Source: Subtercola boreus
GTDB taxonomy: Bacteria; Actinomycetota; Actinomycetes; Actinomycetales; Microbacteriaceae
NCBI RefSeq assembly: GCF_006716115.1
Contig: NZ_VFOO01000001.1
Location: 2,480,001-2,544,000, forward strand
Direction: 5' to 3'
Length of the DNA stretch: 64,000 nucleotides
Below are positions 18,899 through 27,650 of this stretch, one piece after another. Position numbers and translations under genes: made by a program. The stretch's first letter is position 1, and every line of letters begins with the position of its first letter. The notes beneath the pieces are model-generated. The model was given only the letters and a program-made list of their open reading frames with translations. It made no database searches and was not told the origin of the DNA.

Positions 18899-18976
18899 TC
18901 GGGGCTCCGGCGTGATCGGGGCTCTGGGTTGATCGGGGCACTGGCTTAATCGAGGATTGCTCAGTAGCATGGCGGC

Positions 18977-20629
18977 ATGTCTGAATCGCGTCATGTCTCG
19001 CCCCGCCCGGCTCTTGCAGTCGCGGCCCTCGCCTGCTCCGCCCTCCTGGTGGCTGGTGGTGTCTCGCCGCTCAGCGCATCGGCGTTCTCGAGCTCGTTCA
19101 CGGTGGTGGGCGGGGTTCCCGGCGCCCTGGCGGTCGATTCCACGACCCACAGGGTGTTCGCCGCAGACCAGTCGTCGAACGTCATCTCCATCTTCGACGG
19201 CAGCCTCGACGAGCAGCCCGTCACCCGGGTGGAGGTCGGCCTGCACCCTGTCGCGATAGCGATCGACGAATCCCAGCGCCAGATCTTCGTCGCCGACTCG
19301 GACTCGGGAACGGTGTCGAGATTCGACGCAGACGATCCGGATCCTGCGGCCGCCGTGGCCGTCACGGTCGATCATCCGTCGGCCCTCGCCGTCGACCCGG
19401 TGAATCACATCGTCTACGTGACCAGCTCCACGACGAACCGCGTCTACTCCTTCCTGGCTTCCCCCGATGCCGTGTCGCCGGCGCTCCGCAGCGTTCCGGT
19501 GGGCCAGGAGCCGTCAGGAGTCGCCGTGGATGCCGCAGCCCAGGTCGTCGCGGTGACGAACTCGCGCGACAACACCGTCTCCGTCTTCGCGGCGCGCACG
19601 GCGGCCGACGACACCGGCACTCCCGATCCGGTGCCGACCACCGTTCCCGTCGGTGCGTCTCCGTCGGGAGTGGCGATCGACTCCTCCAGCCACACCGCCG
19701 TCGTCGCGAACCTCCGCGACAACACCGCCTCACGTTTCGACGTCACCGCGTCATCCCCCGCTGTCGACACCGTGGGCGTCGGCCGGGCACCGCTGTCGGT
19801 CGCGATCGACTCGGGAACCCACTACGCGTTCGTCGGCAATTCGCTCGGCATGACGGTCTCCCAGTTCGCCGTGTCCGCCGCCGTGCCCCCGGTGATGGAC
19901 GTGCCGCTTGGCAAGGCTCCACGGGGCGTGGCGATCGACGAGAGTCTCGGCAAGGTGTACGCCTCGAATCCCCTGAACGAAACGGTCTCGGGCCGCGCTC
20001 CGGTGACACCGGAGGCTCCCTGGATCTTTGCCGACTCCCTGCATGCCGCAACGGTCGGCGTCTGGTACACCCACGTCTTCGAAGCACGGGGAACGCCGGC
20101 CCCGACTCTCAGCCTCCGCGGTTCCCTGCCCGCCGGGCTGTCGTTCGACGCCGCGACAGGGCAACTCTCCGGCACGCCCACCGTCGAGGATTCTCAGTCG
20201 GTGACGCTGGTCGCGCACAACCTCGCAGGCCCCGATGCAACCAGCACGTTCCGGTTGGTCGTCACTCTGCCTGCGCCGACGCTTGCTCCGGCAGGGCCGC
20301 TCAGGTCGGCGAAAGTCGGTACCGCGTACAGCTACCGGCTCACCCCGACGGGGAGCGCTCCGTCGACCTGCGCGGTCAGCTCCGGAACACTTCCGGCCGG
20401 AATCACCCTCAGCGCCTCCACCTGTGCGCTGTCCGGCAAACCGTCTGCCGCAGGCTCCTTCGACTTCGGTGTCACCGCGCGCAATTCCGGGGGAACGGCG
20501 GCGGCGAGCTACCAGATCATCGTCGCACCGGCCGGCGGAGGCACGGGTTGCACAGACGGGCTTGGCGGCGCTGGCGGGTCTGGCAGGTCTGGCGATGTTG
20601 GCGGCAGCGAGATCAGGCCGGGCTGCTGA
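18977..20629 (+). CDS. Secreted YVTN/NHL-type beta-propeller protein with Ig-like domains
   Basis: Residues 1-35 form a Sec signal peptide. About seven 45-50-residue repeats with AVDPVNHIVYV/AIDSSSHTAVVAN-like motifs (residues 40-335) make a beta-propeller. Two putative Ig domains follow (from about 345 and 430). The readable frame ends in a Gly-rich tail. In the neighbouring frame the same DNA encodes A-Q-T-G, an 18-residue hydrophobic stretch and Arg, the layout of a sortase signal. This suggests a single-base deletion near 20540-20560 that detached the cell-wall anchor. The role is unknown; such proteins often bind ligands at the cell surface. Confidence 0.75.
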   Translation: MSESRHVSPRPALAVAALACSALLVAGGVSPLSASAFSSSFTVVGGVPGALAVDSTTHRVFAADQSSNVISIFDGSLDEQPVTRVEVGLHPVAIAIDESQRQIFVADSDSGTVSRFDADDPDPAAAVAVTVDHPSALAVDPVNHIVYVTSSTTNRVYSFLASPDAVSPALRSVPVGQEPSGVAVDAAAQVVAVTNSRDNTVSVFAARTAADDTGTPDPVPTTVPVGASPSGVAIDSSSHTAVVANLRDNTASRFDVTASSPAVDTVGVGRAPLSVAIDSGTHYAFVGNSLGMTVSQFAVSAAVPPVMDVPLGKAPRGVAIDESLGKVYASNPLNETVSGRAPVTPEAPWIFADSLHAATVGVWYTHVFEARGTPAPTLSLRGSLPAGLSFDAATGQLSGTPTVEDSQSVTLVAHNLAGPDATSTFRLVVTLPAPTLAPAGPLRSAKVGTAYSYRLTPTGSAPSTCAVSSGTLPAGITLSASTCALSGKPSAAGSFDFGVTARNSGGTAAASYQIIVAPAGGGTGCTDGLGGAGGSGRSGDVGGSEIRPGC

Positions 20630-20637
20630 ACCGGGCG

Positions 20638-22353
20638 TCAGGCTCGGGGGGTCGCAAGCCCGATCAGGGCCTGGTCGGCCCCACGGGCGCCGATCAGGCA
20701 GAGGCCCACGGGGAGAGTGCCGACACGGCCGAAGGGCAGCGTCAGGGCGGGTAGCCCTGACAGCGAGGCGAGGCAGGTCAGTCGAAGCGTCGCGCCGCGC
20801 ACCCGGTCGATCTCGGCAGGTGAGGCGTCACGTTCCGGTGCCGGACCCGATGTCGACGGGAGCGCCAGGGCCGAGCCGGGTGGCACGAGCTGCTCCAGGC
20901 GGACGGTTGCGCGCGCAAGCACCAGCCTGGCATCCAGAGCCTGGTTGTCGGTGAGGCCGCTGGCGACCCGGAAACGCTCGGAGATCGCAGGGTCGAGCGC
21001 ACCCGGGTTCGCTTCGACGAAGGAGCGGTCGGAAACCCAGGCTTCGAACTGCTGCACCAGACGGAACGCATCGAACCACACCTCGAGTTCGGCCGGGTCT
21101 ATCGCCGAGGAAGTCTGCACGACCGGGGTGCCCGACGCCAGGGAGAGAGCACGCAGGCCGGCCTCGAAGCTCGCCTGCGTGTCGGCGTCTGCGAGTGCGA
21201 CGAGCGAAGGATCGACGATCAGGGTCGAGATCGCGGCCGGCGGTGCTGCCGAGTCTGAACGTGCCGCGTCTGCACTGTTGCCGGGCGCGGTGCTTCCGGT
21301 CGAGAGGATCGCCCGGGCACCGGCGGCCAGCGTCGGAAGGTCCCTCGCCAGCAGACCGACGGTGTCGAAGCTCGGCGCGAGTGGCACGAGTCCTTCTCGG
21401 GAGACCGCGTCGTGGGTCGTGCGCAGCCCGAAGAGTCCCGTGTACGAGCCCGGCACCCGGATCGAGCCGGCCGTGTCGGTGCCGAGCCCGAGGTCTGCCA
21501 GGCCGAGCGCCACTGCCGAAGCCGGGCCGCTCGTCGAACCCCCCGGAATGCGGCCGGGGGCGGCCGGGTTCGGCGGGGTGCCGTAGTGCACGTTCGTGCC
21601 CGCGATCGAGAAGGCGAGTTCGTCGGTCTGGGCGAGACCGGTGATCTCCGCACCCTCAGCGAGCAGCGCTGCAACCGCCGGCGATGTCGTGGTCTCCGCG
21701 CTTTTCCCCGCGAGGAACGTCGGGTTGCCGGCGCCGATCCTCTCCCCCGCAATGGCGAAGAGGTCTTTGACGGCGACGCGAACCCCGGCAAGGGAGCCGA
21801 CACGGCCGGTGCCGTCGGGGTGGGCCTGAGCATCAGGGTGGGCCACAGCGTCCGGGTGTGCCACAGCATCCGGGTGTGCCACAGACTCGACCAGGGGGCG
21901 GCGGGCCTCGGGCGTGGCCCAGATCGCACGTTCCTCGGCGGCAGTCAGTTTCGGCGCGCTGAACTGGAGGCCCGGCACTGTCGAGACGTGTGCGACGGTG
22001 ACCTCCCAGAGCCCCTCGACACGCTGCCAGAGCTGCGTCTGGACTCCGGTGCCCCGGTCACCACGGATCGTCTCCGCGATGATCACCGCCGCGTCGGCGG
22101 AGATCGGGCGGAGGTGCACCCGGCGGAGGTGCCGGAGGGGAACCGGGGGGCGGGCGGCCCGGAAGGAGGCGATGGCGTCGTGCCCGACAAGAGCCGACCC
22201 GGCTTCGCTCCGAACGGTTGTGCCGCCGCGGGCGAACAGCTCGTCGAGTTCGGCGACGTCGTTCGTCATCAGCGCGCGTTCGTACCGCCAGAACGCGGCG
22301 AGCAGGTTCGGGTCACCGAGCCAGGCGGGGGCTGCCGAGTGTGCGTCATCCAT
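20638..22353 (-). CDS. AtzH-like domain fused to an amidase-signature hydrolase
   Basis: The 571-residue product has two parts. Residues 10-135 look like an AtzH-like (DUF3225) domain of the SnoaL/NTF2 type. Residues 190-571 are an amidase-signature enzyme: Lys196 in VAVKDLFA, the Ser-rich GGSTSG loop at 271-276, and nucleophile Ser297 in GTDTAGSIRVP. Between them is a linker of four AHPDAV-type repeats. AtzH accompanies the carboxybiuret hydrolase AtzE in cyanuric acid degradation; here both are in one chain. The substrate is an unknown amide. Start 22353 gives a complete AtzH domain. The C terminus ends 9 bp from the convergent propeller gene. Confidence 0.82.
   Translation of the reverse strand: MDDAHSAAPAWLGDPNLLAAFWRYERALMTNDVAELDELFARGGTTVRSEAGSALVGHDAIASFRAARPPVPLRHLRRVHLRPISADAAVIIAETIRGDRGTGVQTQLWQRVEGLWEVTVAHVSTVPGLQFSAPKLTAAEERAIWATPEARRPLVESVAHPDAVAHPDAVAHPDAQAHPDGTGRVGSLAGVRVAVKDLFAIAGERIGAGNPTFLAGKSAETTTSPAVAALLAEGAEITGLAQTDELAFSIAGTNVHYGTPPNPAAPGRIPGGSTSGPASAVALGLADLGLGTDTAGSIRVPGSYTGLFGLRTTHDAVSREGLVPLAPSFDTVGLLARDLPTLAAGARAILSTGSTAPGNSADAARSDSAAPPAAISTLIVDPSLVALADADTQASFEAGLRALSLASGTPVVQTSSAIDPAELEVWFDAFRLVQQFEAWVSDRSFVEANPGALDPAISERFRVASGLTDNQALDARLVLARATVRLEQLVPPGSALALPSTSGPAPERDASPAEIDRVRGATLRLTCLASLSGLPALTLPFGRVGTLPVGLCLIGARGADQALIGLATPRA
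21814..21879 (-). repeat. 18-bp tandem repeats encoding AHPDAV
   Basis: Four tandem units (three of 18 bp plus a shorter last one) encode AHPDAV, AHPDAV, AHPDAQ and AHPDG in the linker of the amidase fusion. The in-frame unit length means copy changes would alter linker length without breaking the gene. Confidence 0.8.
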
Positions 22354-22456
22354 TGTGTGTCCCGTCTCGTCTGGGCGGTCATCGCGGTCTGGGCGATCAT
22401 CCCCGTGCGGGCGACCGCCGGCGGTCTGCCCGGGAACCGGCGGACGCCACCGCACG

Positions 22457-23056
22457 CTACTGCTCGACCAACCGGCGGCCCTCGAACGCGCGGCCGAGGG
22501 TGACCTCGTCGGCGTATTCGAGGTCGCCACCGACCGGCAGCCCGGAGGCGAGCCGCGTTACACGGATCTCCAGAGTGGTCAGCAGCCGTGACAGGTAGGT
22601 CGCCGTCGCCTCGCCTTCGAGGTTGGGGTCGGTCGCGATGATGACCTCCTCGACCGTGGCGTCGGCGAGGCGCCGCATCAACTCGCGGATGCGCAGGTTG
22701 TCGGGCCCGATCCCGTCAATCGGACTGATGGCACCGCCCAGCACGTGGTAGAGCCCCCTGAACTCCCGGGTGCGTTCGATCGCGACAACATCTTTGGCTT
22801 CCTCGACCACGCAGATGACGTTCTGCGAACGTCTCGGGTCCCGGCAGATCGCACAGGTGTCCTGCTCGGAGACGTTGCCGCAGATCGAGCAGAAGTGCAC
22901 CTTGTCGCGCACCTCGATGAGCACCTCAGCCAGCCGGGTCACGTCGAACGACTCGGTCTGCAGAATGTGGAAGGCGATGCGCTGCGCCGACTTCGGCCCG
23001 ATCCCGGGCAGCCGGCCGAGCTCATCGATCAGTTCCTGGATGATTCCCTCGTACAC
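22457..23056 (-). CDS. recR: Recombination mediator protein RecR
   Basis: This 199-residue protein matches RecR throughout: the helix-hairpin-helix [20 protein letters not shown], the four-cysteine zinc motif CSIC...CAIC and the Toprim domain ([27 protein letters not shown]). RecR works with RecO/RecF to load RecA at gaps. It starts with GTG 3 bp after the dnaX stop, so the two form an operon, as is common in bacteria. Confidence 0.97.
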   Translation of the reverse strand: MYEGIIQELIDELGRLPGIGPKSAQRIAFHILQTESFDVTRLAEVLIEVRDKVHFCSICGNVSEQDTCAICRDPRRSQNVICVVEEAKDVVAIERTREFRGLYHVLGGAISPIDGIGPDNLRIRELMRRLADATVEEVIIATDPNLEGEATATYLSRLLTTLEIRVTRLASGLPVGGDLEYADEVTLGRAFEGRRLVEQ

Positions 23057-23059
23057 GGG

Positions 23060-25801
23060 CTACCCCTCCCGCTCGGGTGACCGGCGCGGCGCGACCGGTC
23101 GTTCCTCGATGAAGCTCGCGCCGAGGATCTCTCGCACGACCGCCTCGCCGTAACGCTGCTTCTCACCGAACTGCGGCACAGGGCGATCGGATGTCGCAGC
23201 CCTGGCCGCCCGGGGCGAAGCGGTCTGCGGCTCGGTCCTCTGCGGCGACGTCGCAGACGGGACTCCCGCCCGGGAGGACGACGGGATCGTGTTCTGGCGC
23301 GGGGGCCCTGACGGCGACCCGAAGCTGTCGTCGGAGGGCCCGGCGGGCAATGGGATGTCGTCGTCGGCCCCGGCCCACGAAACGGTCGGGTCGAAGTCGG
23401 GGACGGCTCCTTCGGGAATGTCCTCCGGGATCTCGGACATCGGGATGTCGACGACCACCGTCGCCGCCCGCACCGGCTCCCTCGACTCCGGCTCTGAACG
23501 TCCCTGCCCCGTGCGTACCGGTTCGTCGCTCTCCGGGCTCGAGACAGGGATGGCGACGACGGGCCAGGACGTCGCCGACACTGCGGGCGTCGGCACTGCG
23601 GGCGTCGATGAGGCCTGTGCCCGTGAAGCGCCTTGGGCTGGTGGAGCGGCTTGCGCCGCTGATGGGGCCTGCGCTGTCGGAGAGGTCTGCGCAGGAGAGG
23701 CGGTCTGCGCAGGTGAGGGGGTCTGTGCAGGTAAGGCGGTCTGCGCAGGCGTCTGGCGCGGTCTGTCCGCGAGTGCCGGTGCCGGTGCGCCGGTGGCCGG
23801 GGTCGGCGCGGCCGCGCGCGCCGGGGGCGCCGCGACTGTGCCGCGTTGCGCGGCCTGCGCTTCGGGCGAGGCGGGATTCGTCGCATCCACACGGGCGATG
23901 AACTTCACGCGGAGACCCAGCACGTCGACGATGGCCTGCCGCAGCACCTCACTCACGCCCTGGCCCGGCACCTGCTGCTGGCGGAAGTTGTCGACGTCGT
24001 TCTGGCTGGGGAAGGTGAGGGTCAGAACGTCGCCCTCCAGTGCACGGATCGAACCGGTGTAGACGATCATCCACGCCGACCGCTTCGCCTTCTCGACGGT
24101 TTCGAGGATCTGCGGCCACGAGTCCCGGAGTTGCGCGAAGGTGACCGGCGTCGCTTCAGACGATGGCCTGGAAGCATCCGCCGGTCCGGTCGGCTCGGTC
24201 GGCTCGGGCATCGATGGTGCGACCGTGCTCGACGCCCGGTCCGGCTCGGAGGACTCCTGGGCACGTGTCGGCACCACGGAAGCCGCCGCGCCGGAAGCAG
24301 GTGCGCCGGAATTCGCCGCACCGTCACCCGTCTGCGCGAACGAGCCCGACGGCCGGTCGATGCTGTACGCGCGCTCGGGCGGCGACGTGGATGACCGGGT
24401 CTCGCTCGAGGCGCCGGACAGCGACCCCGCAGCAGCGGGCGATCCCGCACCGGACGGCGATCCCCCACCGGATGGGGCTCCCGTGCCAGACGGACTCTCC
24501 AGAGCGCCTGCCTGGGCGGCCGAGGTGCCCCCGGCGACGGCTCCGCGCGCGGACCCACCGGCAGCCGCCGGCCTCACGCCCTCGATCGCACCGCCGCCGA
24601 CGCCGCTGCCAACACCGCCAGCGACACCGCTGTCAACACCGACGCGACGTTCAAGACGCTCGACCCGCGCCAGTGCCCCGCGCGCCGTATCGTCGCTCGC
24701 GGGCACGAGAACCCGCGCGATCATCAGTTCGAGGTGCAGGCGCGGTGAGGTGGCTCCGGTCATCTCGGTGAGCGCGGCGTTCACGATGTCTGCCGTGCGG
24801 GAGAGCTCCGCCGAGCCGAAGAGGGCCGCCTGCTGCTGCATCTGCAGGATGTCGTCGCTCGGCATTCCGCGGAGAACCGCGGCGGCACCTTCGGCCGACC
24901 GGGTCGCCGAGACGATGATCACGTCGCGCAGGCGCTCGAGCAGGTCTTCGACGAACCGGCGCGGATCCTGCCCCGTCTGGATGACGCGGTCCACGGCGCC
25001 GAACGCACCCTCGGAATCGTGGGCTCCGAGGGCGTCGATCACCTCGCCGAGCAGGGAGGCGTGGGTGTAGCCGAGCAGCGCCACCGCTCGCTCGTACTCG
25101 ATGTGGTTGCTCTCGGAACCGGCGATCAGCTGGTCGAGCAGCGACAGCGTGTCGCGGGCCGAACCGCCGCCGGCCCGCACCACGAGCGGCAGAACGCCCG
25201 GGGCAGCCGTGATGCCCTCGATCTCGCAGAGAGCCTGCACGTATTCCAGCAGTTGCGCCGGCGGGATCAGCCGGAAGGGGTAGTGGTGCGTGCGCGACCG
25301 GATGGTGCCGATGACCTTGTCGGGCTCGGTCGTCGCGAAGATGAACTTGATGTGCTCCGGCGGCTCCTCCACGATCTTGAGCAGCGCGTTGAACCCCTGC
25401 GGCGTCACCATGTGCGCCTCGTCGAGGATGAAGATCTTGTAGCGGTCGCGTGCGGGAGCGAAGACGGCTCGCTCACGGAGGTCTCTCGCGTCGTCGACGC
25501 CGTTGTGGCTCGCCGCGTCGATCTCGACGACATCGAGCGAACCCGATCCGTCGCGTGAGAGCTCGACGCAGCTCGGGCAGACACCGCACGGAGTGTCGGT
25601 GGGGCCCTCTGCGCAGTTCAGGCAGCGGGCGAGGATGCGCGCCGACGTGGTCTTGCCGCACCCCCGGGGGCCGCTGAAGAGGTATGCATGGTTCACCCTG
25701 TTCGTGCGCAGCGCCGTCATCAACGGCTCCGTGACCTGCGACTGGCCGATCATCTCGCCGAACGTCTCAGGCCTGTAGCGGCGGTAAAGGGCTGTGACCA
25801 T
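23060..25801 (-). CDS. dnaX: DNA polymerase III subunit gamma/tau
   Basis: The clamp-loader ATPase of 913 residues. It begins VTALYRRYRPETFGEMIGQ, with Walker A GPRGCGKTT, a zinc knuckle CLNCAEG...CGVCPSC, the DEAH motif in ILDEAHM and the sensor-1 region FIFATTEPDK. Domains I-III end near residue 360. A low-complexity Ala/Gly/Ser/Pro linker and a tau-like domain follow (about 480-600, FAQLRDSWPQILETVEKAKR). Then comes a second very long linker rich in PAQT/SAAQ repeats and a short conserved C terminus. Start 25801 fits the family start. The total is longer than typical E. coli DnaX (643) because of the linkers. Confidence 0.96.
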   Translation of the reverse strand: MVTALYRRYRPETFGEMIGQSQVTEPLMTALRTNRVNHAYLFSGPRGCGKTTSARILARCLNCAEGPTDTPCGVCPSCVELSRDGSGSLDVVEIDAASHNGVDDARDLRERAVFAPARDRYKIFILDEAHMVTPQGFNALLKIVEEPPEHIKFIFATTEPDKVIGTIRSRTHHYPFRLIPPAQLLEYVQALCEIEGITAAPGVLPLVVRAGGGSARDTLSLLDQLIAGSESNHIEYERAVALLGYTHASLLGEVIDALGAHDSEGAFGAVDRVIQTGQDPRRFVEDLLERLRDVIIVSATRSAEGAAAVLRGMPSDDILQMQQQAALFGSAELSRTADIVNAALTEMTGATSPRLHLELMIARVLVPASDDTARGALARVERLERRVGVDSGVAGGVGSGVGGGAIEGVRPAAAGGSARGAVAGGTSAAQAGALESPSGTGAPSGGGSPSGAGSPAAAGSLSGASSETRSSTSPPERAYSIDRPSGSFAQTGDGAANSGAPASGAAASVVPTRAQESSEPDRASSTVAPSMPEPTEPTGPADASRPSSEATPVTFAQLRDSWPQILETVEKAKRSAWMIVYTGSIRALEGDVLTLTFPSQNDVDNFRQQQVPGQGVSEVLRQAIVDVLGLRVKFIARVDATNPASPEAQAAQRGTVAAPPARAAAPTPATGAPAPALADRPRQTPAQTALPAQTPSPAQTASPAQTSPTAQAPSAAQAAPPAQGASRAQASSTPAVPTPAVSATSWPVVAIPVSSPESDEPVRTGQGRSEPESREPVRAATVVVDIPMSEIPEDIPEGAVPDFDPTVSWAGADDDIPLPAGPSDDSFGSPSGPPRQNTIPSSSRAGVPSATSPQRTEPQTASPRAARAATSDRPVPQFGEKQRYGEAVVREILGASFIEERPVAPRRSPEREG

Positions 25802-25919
25802 GGCACCAATCGTATCCGCCAGCACCGACACTCAGGCCCCCGTCGCCGAACCTGTGGAGAGCTCGCACCAGGGCTCTGCCTGTGGATGAGCGGACAGGCC
25901 GATCTCCTACACTCGAACG

Positions 25920-26357
25920 ATGCAGCTCCGCCCTTTCGACACGTCCGACACCGACTCCGTGATCGCCCTGTGGCAGTCTTCGGGTCTGGTTCGCCCGTGG
26001 AACGACCCGCACAAGGACATCGCCCGGAAGCTGACCGTGCAACCCGACCTGTTCATCGTCGGCGTCGACGACAGAACTGGCGAGGCCACGGCCGGAGCCA
26101 TCGTCGCCGCCATGATGGTCGGCTTCGACGGGCACCGCGGCTGGGTCAACTACCTCGCTGTCGCACCCGAGCACCGCGGCCACGGACACGGCCGCACCCT
26201 CATGGCCGAGGCCGAACGCCTGCTCATCGCGCTGGGTTGCCCGAAACTGAACCTGCAGGTGCGGGCGGGCAACGAGAACGTGCTCGCCTTCTACGAGGCT
26301 CTCGGCTACGAACCCGACCACACGGTCAGCCTCGGCAAACGGCTCATCGCCGACTGA
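25920..26357 (+). CDS. GNAT N-acetyltransferase, YpeA-like
   Basis: This 145-residue single-domain GNAT protein has the acetyl-CoA binding motif A VAPEHRGHGHGRTLMAEAE and the closing NVLAFYEALGYEPD. It resembles the YpeA family of acetyltransferases, whose substrate is unknown. It diverges from dnaX with a 118-bp gap and ends 63 bp from the convergent ackA. No binding partner is indicated by the context. Confidence 0.87.
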   Translation: MQLRPFDTSDTDSVIALWQSSGLVRPWNDPHKDIARKLTVQPDLFIVGVDDRTGEATAGAIVAAMMVGFDGHRGWVNYLAVAPEHRGHGHGRTLMAEAERLLIALGCPKLNLQVRAGNENVLAFYEALGYEPDHTVSLGKRLIAD

Positions 26358-26420
26358 CGCCAGCCGAGGCATCCGGATGACCGGCTGACCCCGCGCCGGC
26401 CGCCGGGATGCCCGGACAGG

Positions 26421-27650
26421 TCAGATCACGGACAGGCACTGCCGAGCGATCTCCAGCTCCTCGTTCGTCGGCACCACCAGCACCGCGACGGCGGAGTCGT
26501 CGCTCGAGATGAGGCGGGCACCGCGCTCCGGGGACGCATTCCGCTCGGGGTCGATGCGGATTCCGAGGCGTTCGAGCCCGGCGAGCGCCCGACCGCGCAC
26601 AGCGACGCTGTTCTCCCCCACTCCGGCGGTGAAGACGATCGCGTCCGCTCCCCCCAGAACGGCGAGGTAGGAGCCCACGTAGTGCTTCAGCCGGTGGAGG
26701 TACACGTCGAGGGCGAGGGCGGCCGCCGCGTCGCCGGCGTCCGCGGCCTCCACGACATCGCGCATGTCGCCCCGGCCGCTCAGCCCGACCAGGCCGCTCC
26801 GACGGTTCAGCAGCGCGTCGAGTTCATCGAACCCGAGACCTGCCTTCCGGTGCAGGTGGATGAGCACCGCGGGGTCGAGGTCTCCCGACCGGGTGCCCAT
26901 CACCAGCCCTTCCAGCGGAGTGAGCCCCATCGATGTGTCGACCGAACGGCCACCGTCGACGGCGCAGGCCGACGCTCCGTTGCCGAGGTGCAGCACGATC
27001 GTCTTCAGCTCATCGAGCGGCCGACCGAGGAACTCGGCCGTGCGGCCGGAGACGTACTTGTGCGATGTGCCGTGGAAGCCGTACCGGCGTACCCGGTTCT
27101 TCTCTGCGAGCTGCGCGTCGATGGCATAGGTGAAGGCCGCCGGCGGCAGGGTCGCGTGGAACGCCGTGTCGAACACCGCGACGTGCGGCACGGCGGGGAA
27201 CGCCTGCTGCGCCGCCGTGATGCCGTCGAGGTTCGCCGGATTGTGGAGCGGGGCCAGCTCGGCGAGGTCTTCGATGTTGATCTTCACGAGGTCGGTGACC
27301 ACGGTGGGCTCGAAGAATCGTTTGCCGCCGTGCACGACCCGGTGGCCGACAACGACCGGCGGATTCTCGGCCAGCGACGGGCCGTGTGCTTCGAAGGCGT
27401 CGATCATCACGCGGAAGGCTGCGGCGTGGTCGGCGACCGGCTCCGTTCCGCGGAAGGTCTCGTCATCGCCCCGAACCTCCGCCGCGCCGGGCACACTGAC
27501 CACGCCGGCCGCCACCGTGTGCTTCACCGAGCCCGTGGCCTCGCCGATCCGCTCGATCAGCCCTGTGGCCAGTACCGTCTCGCCGGTCATCTCGATGAGT
27601 TGGTACTTCAGCGACGACGACCCGCTGTTGACGACCAGGACGGCGCTCAC
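26421..27650 (-). CDS. ackA: Acetate kinase
   Basis: The 409-residue enzyme interconverts acetyl phosphate + ADP and acetate + ATP. It shows the N-terminal VLVVNSGSSSLKYQL, the catalytic-site HRVVHGG, FDTAFHATLP, RYGFHGTSHKYVS and HLGNGASACA motifs of the ASKHA-fold acetokinases. The GTG start overlaps the stop of pta (GTGA), so the pair is cotranscribed and coupled in the order pta-ackA. Confidence 0.97.
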   Translation of the reverse strand: MSAVLVVNSGSSSLKYQLIEMTGETVLATGLIERIGEATGSVKHTVAAGVVSVPGAAEVRGDDETFRGTEPVADHAAAFRVMIDAFEAHGPSLAENPPVVVGHRVVHGGKRFFEPTVVTDLVKINIEDLAELAPLHNPANLDGITAAQQAFPAVPHVAVFDTAFHATLPPAAFTYAIDAQLAEKNRVRRYGFHGTSHKYVSGRTAEFLGRPLDELKTIVLHLGNGASACAVDGGRSVDTSMGLTPLEGLVMGTRSGDLDPAVLIHLHRKAGLGFDELDALLNRRSGLVGLSGRGDMRDVVEAADAGDAAAALALDVYLHRLKHYVGSYLAVLGGADAIVFTAGVGENSVAVRGRALAGLERLGIRIDPERNASPERGARLISSDDSAVAVLVVPTNEELEIARQCLSVI

